The translations under genes were made by a program, and so were the position numbers. The notes under the pieces are model-generated. The model had not been told where the DNA came from. It did not search any database and saw nothing but the letters and a program-made list of their open reading frames with translations. From Phoronis australis (taxonomy: Eukaryota > Phoronida > Phoronidae), in NCBI GenBank assembly GCA_002633005.1, contig NMRA01000010.1, positions 1,586,982-1,650,981 on the forward strand: a stretch of 64,000 nt of DNA, in the 5' to 3' direction. Positions within the stretch are counted from its first letter, which is position 1; every line of letters begins with the position of its first letter. Positions 36,435 to 48,400 of the stretch are shown piece by piece.

Positions 36435-39400
36435 GTAGTTAGTGGTCAAGGGAAACCACTGTTTGTTATGCACCAACTTGTTGGTGAACAGGTAATAGTC
36501 TGATATAACGTGCCTTTGTTTAGCAGTTGTCTTCATTGAATAACGGGCATCAAAAGGTTGTCAAAATGTGGGCACGTTATATCAGACTGTTGTCAGTGAA
36601 CACCGGCCTGTAAAAAGTTGTGTGGTTGTGCTTAAAGCAGCAGTTGTCTGCCACTAACTCAATGCTCTTGACAATCTTAATAAGAAACTGTTTTTCATGA
36701 TGAGTCCTAATATAAAGCGATATTCAAATATGTGCATCATCAAAATTTTTGTTTTGCAAAAATAGTAGACAATTAGCATGCAGGGATTTTGTTTCTTAAC
36801 TGTGCTCTTTCTGAAATTGCTTTTGTAAGAAGGTATCACATTGCTCTGTGCTGTGTTTAGGTCAGTGCTCTTGATAACATCAGGAATTCTGGCTTCTTTG
36901 TGAGATCTTGTATCTCTTTAATTATCTGCAAGTAGCATGCCATGAAAAATAATGGGTCTAGAAGTGTGGCCCAGTGGGACCACGACCTTCAATAAAGGAA
37001 GCAAACACTTATCTTTCTAGGCCACAATGCCTCCAGTAGGCTAATACAATACAGTAGGGGAGCCTTGCAGAACCTGTGCATGGTTCTTTTGTTGTGGAAT
37101 TTCTGGTTTAAATTATTTGTTTTTGTTCTTTTTTGCAAGAATGCCAGACTGGAGTTTATGCTCCAAGGTTTATGTCCTTTTGTCAAATGCATCAATATGC
37201 TGAGAATGATATATAAAGTTTGGTTTACAGAATATTCTCAAAAACCTAGGTCTTAGGCTAATAATGTTTTAAAATAGCTAAACGTTTTTGGATGTTCGAC
37301 AATTATTACTTTTAAATGTGGAGCAGTGGCCTAGCTTGAGAAAGTCAATTTGCTCATATTTTGCCTAGAGGTGTCACTGTCAGTNCATAGATCAGATAGA
37401 TCAGCCTCACAGATATTATTGGCATTTGGCGCTCTGTGCTTCTTGTACTTTCCTTGTATCAAAGTACATGTTACCGTGAAACAGGTCGTGGTCCAAATAA
37501 GGTCGAAACACTGGAGGAGTATCTGAATTCTTTAATGCTTTTCAGTTTTACATGTAGATTACAGCCTGTTTGCTCTCTAAAGGTCTTCAGTTCAGAAAAC
37601 TGGAAGTCGAATGATTAGTCTCACTAATCTACACTCCGTCTTACAAGTAGCCTGTTTTCTGTCGAATCATCATCAGCTTAGAAGACTGGAAGACTGATTG
37701 GGCGGACTGATCCATCCTGTTGTGTTCTGTAGTTATAGTACAAGTCAGAAAAGTTATCAAACAAAGCACTGTTTCCTTGTCATGACTGGTCATACAGACT
37801 AGCTACTCTGACAGTGAAAACTGCTTGCACTCAGCCACCATGACAGGGAAGTCCGCTTGCACTCAGCTGTAGGGACGAGAACTCCAGGTCATCTTGTCTG
37901 CGTGGCATGCACTGGAGCCCGGCCACTTCCAATAACTTAAGCTCAGAAGTCTGGAAGTAGGATTGGACTCTCTACTGGATTCTGTTCTGTTTTACAGGTA
38001 GCCCGTTTACTGTCAAAGATCATCAGTTCGGAAGACTGGGATAATGACTTTCTCCAGAATCAGACGTACGAGGCATTTCTGGAGGAGGTTAAAATACAGA
38101 TGAGTCACGTGTACAACATGTTGTTCTGCGTCAAAAAGGGGTTGCCATTTATTGTCCATGTGAGTCTCTTTAAAACACATATTTCTTTGATGATAAAATG
38201 GCCCCATTTTCAAAAAAAAAAATTAAATGAAACAGTACAGATAGTGGTTCTGTCTGTTTCTTTAAGGTCTGAATTAATAGAATTTGAAGGATACTAAATG
38301 AAACATGTTGCAACTTTGGCATGTGAGTAGAAATGTTTAGCAAATTTAAAATGGTGCCATAACATTAGTGCTCAATTTTTAAACTTATGTTGAACATTGA
38401 TTTTGGCAACTCCATCTCAATTATAATTATTAAAGGAACTTAATTTGTTTTAAGTCTGTTGTTGATGCCACTGGTGGCACCAATCTCTTCAAAGGAGAGA
38501 CTGAAAATGTTTACAAACTAAAAAGAATCTATTCAACAAAGGAGAATTGCCACATGTGCATTTTTCTCGTGCTTTTAGAAATTTTTCAAAATCTTTCTCG
38601 AAATTGAGGATAGTTTTTGTACTTCTACTGGAAGTTTTGCATGCTTAAACGCGGGTACTGAAGTGTAGAATGAAGTCATACGCCGTATCAAACTCCAATT
38701 ACACACTAAATATCAACCTGCACACGTTGAAATTCTGATAGCGTGAACACATTTTTCTGTAGAAATAGTATGGCGAATGTAACTGCCCAGATATCAAGTC
38801 ATTCGAAAGAATTTATTCACTCCTCCATTTGTATTTTTGTGAATTTGTGAAATGAAGCATTCACTTGGCCAGGCCACTACATGATATCATTAGGTCAAAA
38901 ACTGAGATTACAAGACAGCAGACGATTTGATTTGTCGTTGTTAGAGGCATAGCAAAGAGGCGACATATAACCGGTGGTACTGTTTGCGGTTTCCTAATCA
39001 TGTCAAGGGAATTTGATTTGGTTTGTACTAACACACTGAACAAAAAGTTTCCTTCCATTCTTTTGGTTCATGTCCATTTTACAAATTTGTGAAAAGCACT
39101 TTGATGGCCAATCAGCTGTGTTTGAGAGCTGAGTATTGGCAACAATTGTCACTGTCATGCTGGTGTTGACTCATGAACATCAGCTGTCGATGGATAATCA
39201 CAACAAACCATTTCTCAGAATATGCGAGCCCGTCCTATAATCTTGATGAAACATATTGAGAATGGGATGAAATGGGCAACTCTGTTCAAAAACATGCAGT
39301 GAGTGTGACACCGACTATTTTTTGTATTTTCTCAAATCGAAACCACTGTTTCCAATGTTGATTCCTGGGTTGCCAACTGCCACAGATTGTAAAGTGTTTC

Positions 39401-42400
39401 CAACTTTAAATCCTGGGCTGCCAACTGTTACAAATTGTAACCAGAGTTTCCTACTTTGATTCCTGGATTTTCAACTGTTAGAGAACAGATGTACCTGTAT
39501 TCTACATAATTATGTAAGTCCATTAAAATGGTTACTTACGAGTTGCAAATGTTTGAAACCAAGTTTAGTATTTTACTACAGGACTCTCAGTCTTCCTCAT
39601 GGTCTGTGCGGCCATTCTAATGAACAGCATCCTTTACTCATGAACTCCTTCTTTCTTAACGAGGTGTAGTTGTTTTCTCACCAACCACAGTCCAGCTCTT
39701 CCTGTTTTTGTTATTTTCATATTAATCGCTTTGAGCAGGTGGTAATTGAAATTCCTTAGCAACGAACAACGAGTATTTTCTCACGTGACAGTATTAATAC
39801 AAAATGCCTGTTTTCCACTTAATGACATGAAAGACATTATGCAGGACACATGATACCCCAGAGGACTCTTAAATGTACAATAAATAGCAATATTTCAGTT
39901 GTTTATGCCTTAAACTTTATTGCTTGAGATAAGACTGGTCTTACGCTTATGATTGTACTGTTTTCACTACAACATGTAGGTGTCTTCTACTTGCCATTTG
40001 GTCTTACCGAAGTTTCGTCCCCTGAGAAAATCCAGCAGCAGGCTCTGAGGCACTTAATGTATTTATAAATGGGAAACCACACACCGCAAACATTACAGAA
40101 TGATCAAACACTAGAATGGCAGTCACAAAATGAAACAGGAAAGCAATGGGAGTCGGGGTCAGAGCTGTAATATGTTGTTTTGGGGGTGTGTCTTCCCGTC
40201 TTTTGATTAAAAACAAAACATTCAGAAAAGTATTGGAAGTCAGAGCAGTACTCACTACCAAAATACGACTTTGTCAAGGTTAACGATTACCTGCCAGATG
40301 GGTTGGTAGGCCTAGTGTTCAGTTTGGGCTGTTATGTAAAATTCTATGAGAATATTTTGAGAACTACCTTGGTGTGGTGGTGTCCCGTCACGTGTGCTCA
40401 AATAGGTCATATGTCCCTTTATTACAGACAGCTGCTCTTGTTCAGTGGAGGAGGGGGCACGATATACCTGACAAGTACAAGGAGCAAATTGAGTCCACCA
40501 CGGACGAAGGTAGTTAGTGGTCAAGGGAAACCAGTGTTTGTTATGCACCAACTTGTTGGTGAACAGGTAATAGTCTGATATAACGTGCCTGTGTTTAGCA
40601 GTTGTCTTCATTGAATAACGGGCATCAAAAGGTTGTCAAAATGTGGGCACGTTATATCAGACTGTTGTCAGTGAACACCGGCCTGTAAAAAGTTGTGTGG
40701 TTGTGCTTAAAGCAGCAGTTGTCTGCCACTAACTCAATGCTCTTGACAATCTTAATAAGAAACTGTTTTTCATGATGAGTCCTAATATAAAGCGATATTC
40801 AAATATGTGCATCATCAAAATTTTTGTTTTGCAAAAATAGTAGGCAATTAGCATGCAGGGATTTTGTTTCTTAACTGTGCTCTTTCTGAAATTGCTTTTG
40901 TAAGAAGGTATCACATTGCTCTGTGCTGTGTTTAGGTCAGTGCTCTTGATAACATCAGGAATTCTGGCTTCTTTGTGAGATCTTGTATCTCTTTAATTAT
41001 CTGCAAGTAGCATGCCATGAAAAATAATGGGTCTAGAAGTGTGGCCCAGTGGGACCACGACCTTCAATAAAGGAAGCAAACACTTATCTTTCTAGGCCAC
41101 AATGCCTCCAGTAGGCTAATACAATACAGTAGGGGAGCCTTGCAGAACCTGTGCATGGTTCTTTTGTTGTGGAATTTCTGGTTTAAATTATTTGTTTTTG
41201 TTCTTTTTTGCAAGAATGCCAGACTGGAGTTTATGCTCCAAGGTTTATGTCCTTTTGTCAAATGCATCAATATGCTGAGAATGATATATAAAGTTTGGTT
41301 TACAGAATATTCTCAAAAACCTAGGTCTTAGGCTAATAATGTTTTAAAATAGCTAAACGTTTTTGGATGTTCGACAATTATTACTTTTAAATGTGGAGCA
41401 GTGGCCTAGCTTGAGAAAGTCAATTTGCTCATATTTTGCCTAGAGGTGTCACTTTCAGTTTAGCCTTTACACTGTCTCTTTTCTCCACTTCCAGTTGTGA
41501 CATCTCACTCTCGCCTGGAGTCGAACAAGATGACAAACAGAATCAGTGATGATGATAGTGCAGATGACTGTTACGACAGGTAGGGCTTCTTAAGGGGTGT
41601 GCCTATTAAGTGCATGCACCATACTATACCTAATATGTTTAACACTTTTAATGTAGAATGAAGAAAGTAACTTTTACAAGTAGGTTTATTTGAGTGATGG
41701 CAAAGAGTCTTCAGCCTATGTGTTGAGACGTTATTTGTTGTGCTAGCAAATATGTGATGTATTTTTGCTCAATTTTTGGGTTGAACGAATAAACATGGTG
41801 CTTACTCGTCATAGTAACCCTACAAATTGGCATTCTCGCTATAGACAAGTAATGGAAATGAAAAAAGGTAAAATCTCTGGAAAACTGAAATAGCATGAAA
41901 CCATAAAAATTGTCATTTATCATCTAAGCCAACACTTTCTTGATCTAATGTTAAAGTTGCATATAAAGTAGTTCTCTTCCGCATTTTGACCAATAGTCAC
42001 AGTCGGGGACTCACCTTGTGAGCCGAGCTGGTTCCCAGAGGATTTTGTGTTCTGTCAAAAAAAATGCATCTGGCTAGAACTTGCCATTACTGGTACGTTT
42101 TCAACCAGTTGCCCTCTTCTGTAGCTTTTGAAAGTTGAGTAACAAGTGAGTTTATCTGATCGTAACCAACCCTTTGTTTGTAACATTTCTATCAGCAAAG
42201 TTTTTTGTAACGAAATGTTGTGCCCTCTGTGAGTTAAGTTGTATACCATATGTCTTGCCAAGTTTTTGGGTAATCGTCTATTGTTGTGTTTCTTTGGTAA
42301 CACGATGTGTCATATGCTCACGCAGTGTTTCCATAGAGACATAAGTAGTAGCATGTGACAAGTTACTTTTTCCTATTTTGTCTGAAGTACAGTTATAATG

Positions 42401-45400
42401 TATCCATGGAGACGGTGAGGTTTTGAAATGACAGACATTGTTACACACTTTATTGAGAGCAGTTATCGGTCATTCAAAGTGTCTGCTATTTTAGCTTATA
42501 GATAGAATTGTTCGTTGTGATATTTTGTTGGAAGTGCAGAGACCTTCCATTTGCTTTATCTAGTCAAGTTTTGGTCAAACATTGAACGTATGTAGTTACA
42601 TAGTTCTGCCTGACATTGAAAATGTGAGAACACTTATGCTAAGCAGAAATTTGAGTTACAGAGAAGTGAAACTACCACATTTATAGAAAAAAAGGATACC
42701 AAACCCTGTTTTTGGTGATTTCAACCAATCACCATTCGGTCCTCTCCTCATGCATCGTTGGCGTTCCACTTGAGTAATTAAAGCATGATTGAGCTAAAAA
42801 CTCTCACTGCGGTTCTTGGTGTGTGGTCTTTCATAACAGTTGCCTTATAACTCGCCTGACATGTAGGCTGCACTTGCCCGTTTAGCCGACTTTGAGAGGC
42901 ATTTTCAAATTTTGCTCCAACTTATGATGTTTCAGAGAACTAGATGGGAATGTCGTTTCCAGCATCTGTTGTTTCTCGAAAACCGGGTTTGGTATCCTTT
43001 TTGACTGAAATCAGTGTTTTTAGCAATTTTAAAGTTGTTGCCCTCTTAATCCTGCAGAGTAATCAGTCGAGCGAGAATGAATGAATTGTACAATCGGCTG
43101 GGCATGGCTGAAAGGTTGACAGATGATGAACGGTCAGAAATGGATAAGCAGGTAATCTGCATTCTAGTATTTTAACTTCTCTTTCAACTGGAAACCTTCC
43201 TTCAAACTCAGTGCAGAATCATCTGTTTGTAACGGTAAGCCACATATTGGGTAAAGCATGTAATCGCATTTATGTGACTGTGTGCATTGCCAAACACTGT
43301 CTGTTGTACATTAGGTTTGCGTTTGTATGTTGGGTGTACGTGTCTACTGGTGATGTTTCATTCAAACACATATCTTATTATTTGTGGGCTTTGGGATGCT
43401 CATTCCTGTTTTGCTTGATGTATGTGAAGCACTAATATGTTTTCACATGTCTTAGCTGGTGCAGACGACTGCACTGTGACTATGCACCGCTCTTAGCTTG
43501 GTGACTTTGGGCATTGCCATTCCATTTACAACATAGCAAACATTTTACAGTTATTTGAGAAAAAAGAACATAATTTATTCAAATGTCATAATTTGTTCAT
43601 TGTTGTAAAACGACTACTTTATGGCATTTTGGAAAATTGTCGAATTCCTTTAACTAGTGTCACTCTAACTTGAATTTCCTTTGCAGATCAAACAAATTAG
43701 GCAGTCTTATGGAAAAGTGGATAAGCCATGTATGTACTGGGTTTCTTTTTCTATTTACTGTTTGATGGTGTTGGAAATGAACGTTTTCAATTATTTTTAT
43801 AACAAAAATGTTTTCATGGTTGTCTTTCTCAGCATCAGTTTCAGGTTTTTAGAACAAGCATTTAACCCACTTTTTTAAAAGATCTAAATTCAGGCTTGTC
43901 TATTTTCTGTTCCAAAACTGGTCTCTTTTTGTTCCTTATTCATTACACACAAATTATTTCTGGGATTGGGAAGAACTCAAAACCCTTGGTGTCTTGATTT
44001 TGGGGCTTAATATGACCCTGTGAGTGAAGTTTAAATTTGAAATCACGAGCTGGGAATTTCCTTCATCTAGTAAAACCCCTGTCGGGACGGAGATCTTTTC
44101 AGACTTAAATACGGATCACATGATGCGGTCAACGTATGCCATATGAAAACCAATAGTTGTTATTCACATGATATCAACAGGCTCTTTTATGCCAACACAA
44201 CTAATAACAGGTGACCATCTTACAATTGGTTCTGCACATGGCGAGTCTGCATTGCATAGTCAATGCTAAGATTCTGCACTGCAGTCAGTAGTGCAGGCTG
44301 AGGCTATGCCTTAGCCATGGTTACAGTCTCAATATGGAGAACAGAATCTGGCGGTTTATTGCCAGACGTGCAATGTTATCATCTGGTATCGAGGAAACGA
44401 AGTCATGTATGGGGGTCCCATGTTCAGTACCTGAGTCTTACCTGGGTGGCCAAGTGCAGATTTAGTTTTATCTGTATTCTACGTTTTTAGGACCTTAAGA
44501 ATCACTACGTATGGTTTGCAAATGTTACGGATTTTGAGAATTTGTTGCTCTGAGAAGTCAACTGAGATTAAAGTCATCTCAGTGTAAAATTATTGGCGTT
44601 TTGAAGCTCAAAATCAGCAAAAAATCGGGGCAGAAAATATGAAAAAATGAAGGATCCGAAATAATCAAGAGCTCAATATCCTACCAATGAGACGTGTCCT
44701 GAGTACCAAAAATGTATAATGTAGTTTGTATAATGAGATCTTGGTTGTATAATTGGTAAATTATCGTTGCTTTGTGAAAAAGTGACCAATGAAAAGCAGT
44801 TGCTTACTTGGCTTTGCATTGTCACAAGGAGAATTTTGGAGACAGATATTCCAAGGAATTGAATTATATTTAGAAAACGGTAGTTTAAGGAATTGACTGT
44901 TTCATTAACGCTAACTTCTAGACCCGGAATCTAATCTTTCTACTCGAAACAAACTCAAAATTATTTTTGGCAGTTTATCTGCTACTTTTGTGGAAACTCA
45001 AGATAAGTAGTTATCAGACTGTGCTCAAATACATTAAAGTTTACGCATACAAGTTTCTAGTCCAAGTTTGCTCTTGATGACCCTTATTTTCATGCTACAA
45101 ATTGGAGTAAAAACTTGCAATTTCGAGTTCAAACTTAAACTTTTACCCGTAATGTTGGGTTTATTAACTTCAAGTTAGAACTAAAAAATTATCCACATAA
45201 GTCGTTATGTACTCAAGCACAGAATTATAGACACCTACCTTGAGTTTGCACAGAAGTAGAGTAGAAAATGTCAAACATAATTTCGAGTTCCATTTCGAGT
45301 AAAAAGATTAGAAACTGGGACCAGAACTGAGAGTCCGAACATCTTCAACATTGATGCGGAACAAGAATTACGACATATCGCGATTTGCTGGGCTGTCGTA

Positions 45401-48400
45401 TGATTGGACGAAATCAACCATGCCAACAGCAGAAACAAGAACATGGATATGATGAGCCGAGCTTTTTTGTAGTTACACTATTTACCGATTGGTATTTAGC
45501 TGCGCTATCATGAGTGTCAGAGTGTTTTCAAGTTGCTGCGACCTGATTAGCTGGAAAGATTACCTTGATTGACATGTCGGGGCTGTCCATTACCAGGTTA
45601 AGTGTTTTGGGATTCTTGTCAATTGCAGCTTATAATCCCAAATTTCCGATGTCATGGTACAAATCTGGTGGCTCCCTGTGCAGCTGCATGTACATTGTAT
45701 ATTGTGCGTTACTGCTTATGTGTGTAAATTCTCATTGTAGTGACCTGCCGAGTCGGCCATGTCCCAGTTGTCCCAGCATTTCGACGTAGTCTTGTTCCAG
45801 TTACCAAAACTAAGGTGTGTCATTAACTAATAGATATTAACAGCGTGTGTTGCTTAGTCTCTGGCATATGAACTTTGGTGCCTTCAAGTACAAGGAAGTG
45901 GGGGAAAGGTAGATTGTGATACCATTTATGATTATATTTATGTTGCTGGTTTTTATTAAAGGCTTATGGTCAGATAATTAAATGCCATTTTTGTGCACCC
46001 ATATTATTTGTTGGTGCATATTGACATCTCTGTGTGGCGTTCAACTGTCCAGCGTCCACTGGTGTATCTCCTCAGCTGCTTGCAGAACCGTTGGGTGACT
46101 GGAAGGTCTGTGGAGTGGATGAGGAGATGTTTTGGGCAAATTAAACTTCTGTTCCATTAAGCTGACATTTATTGTTAAATGGGATACAAATGCTGTTTTG
46201 CCCCCCTAGTGGCAATTTTAGTTTTTTGCATGAGTTTGTGTTTAAAAAAAAATCGTGTTCTGTGAAGCAATGTCATAGAATTTGACAAACATTTTTCTTG
46301 GGAGGAGTGCAGAGCTGATGTTGATTTTCGGACGAATCTGACTACTGCTAAGCCTCCCAGTGTTATATATTTTTATTTTAATGTGCCCACATATTTATAT
46401 GTGCCATCATCTCTGTCTGGGCGTCTGTATCTCCTAAACCCCTAGTAGGATTTTGATGAGATTTGGCAGATGTGTTCCTTTGAATGACGTCAAATTTCGT
46501 ACCTCTCCGACTACCGGTGTGCCCCCTAGTGGCAGTTTTATTTTTCACACTTACCTCTATCTTTGGAGGTCCTCAATGGATTTTCATAAAATTTGGCAGT
46601 TAGGCAACTATTAGTGAGATGATGATATCCTCTCGTTTTCGGACAGATTCGAGGTACTGTGTGACACCCAGTGGCCATTGTTACTGTTTTCAAGTCTATT
46701 TTATGGTGTCCGCCCTATCAACCAAATCAGTGTAGGGATGATTTTGAAAATTGGCCTATACATTCTTAATATAGAGGGTGGCTGACGACTTTACAATGAC
46801 TTCAGCTACTGTGGTGCCTCTTAGTGGCATTTTTGTTTGCTTTTGCGCCCATGACTGTGTCTCCTAAACGATCTATGGGGACTTTATTTAATTTTGCTGG
46901 TGTATTTGTACGAAGTTGGCTACAAAGGACGACGACTTTTGGATGGATCGGACTACCGGTGTGCACCCTGGTGGCAATTTTAGTTTTTTACATTTACTTC
47001 TGCAAAGGTCGTCAATGGATTGTCTTAAAATTTGCCAGATAGGCATCTATTAGTGAGGTGACATTATCATACGGTTTTCAATTGACTTCAAGACATTTTG
47101 CATCACCAAGTGGCCATATTTATTGCCCTCTATCAACCAAACCACTCTAAGGATGATTGGGAAAATTGGCATGTAAGTTTCTAATGTGAAAAGGAGGGCT
47201 GACGATGACTTTCCGATGAGCTCGACAACTGTGGCGCCTCCTAGTGGCAGTTTTTTATGCCCATGGCTGTATCTCCTTAACCCTCTGCAAGATCTTTTAA
47301 ATTGAGCAAGTGTATTATTTCATATGAACTTGACAACAAATGACGATGACTTTCAAATGGACCGTACTACCGGTGTGCCACCTAGTGGCAATTTTATTTT
47401 TTTAATTTTACCTCTGTATGTTCAAAGGTCCTTAAAGGATTTTCATAAAATTTGGCAGATAGGCATCTATTAGTGAGTTGATGCTATCCTCTGGCTTTCG
47501 GTTTGATTTGTGGTATTTTGCACTAGGTAGTGGCCATTTTTACTGTTTTCAAGACTTATTTGGCATCTGCCCCTCTGTCAACCAAACCACTTTAAGGATG
47601 GTTGTGGAAATTGGCATGTATGTTCTTAAGGTGAAGAGGAAGTCTGACGATGATTTTCTGATGACTTCATCTACTGTGAGTGTGACGCCTCTTGGTGGAA
47701 GTTACTTTTTGCGCCTATAGCCTCCCAGTGGCAATTTCATTTTTTTTGTTTTCCTCTTTCTCAGAAGTTCCTTGACGGATTTTAATGAACTTCGGTAAAT
47801 AGCTTTGATGACACGTACCAGTTTTTGGATGTATTCGACGTATTTTGTGTCATGTAGTGGCCATTTTATGTTCCAAATAAACACCCCTAGAAGCACACCG
47901 TTTGCGGTGCATTCATGGGTACATTTCAACACTGCGCGTTGCTCTTGTTTATATATGCCTTGAAAGGATCCAATCAGCATCATGCGTAGCAGATGATAGC
48001 ACAGCTTATGACGACTTTTAAGTGGGTGGTATCTACTACTGCTACATGTATACCCCCTTTTGGCAATTTTACCTTTTTGCCATGTTTCTGGGTGGAACTT
48101 TGACAGATGTGTTTCCATAACAACATCTGCTTTTTTTCAGGGCTCCAGCATGTTCTGGGTCTGCTTGTGACAATGTATTTTGGTGTCACATCTTTTGCTT
48201 TCTCCTGCCAAGTGGTCGCTGTGAAATTTGACCAAGGTGTTTCTTTGGACTTAAACCTGGCTGACTGTTTTTAATTTCTGTTACATCCCATGGTGGCAGT
48301 TTTAATTTTTGCATTTGCCTCAGTTTATACCAAATTTGCAGGATCTTCATGAAATTTGGCATCTAAGATTTTATCCTGGAGAGAATGACACTTAACTATT

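Larger units (their letters stand above)
34937..37384. repeat. First copy of a duplicated TRF segment (exons 5 and 6)
   Basis: It matches 37386-41459 over its full length with a few percent mismatch, except that the second copy has about 1.6 kb more (38446-40055). The copy stops exactly at the single N at 37385. Confidence 0.9.

Noticed and set aside
34937-41459. True tandem duplication producing a longer TRFH domain
   Set aside because: Copies meet at an N with reciprocal ends, and serial use of both copies breaks the frame. Kept as an assembly issue unless long reads show otherwise.
45565-45789. Possible missing TRF linker exon
   Set aside because: A possible acceptor precedes TGACCTGCC, but the phase and donor do not give a joinable exon, so it is not called.
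47702-48118. 138-codon minus-strand frame
   Set aside because: Lies entirely in the tandem repeat of the TRF intron; no protein similarity is recognisable.
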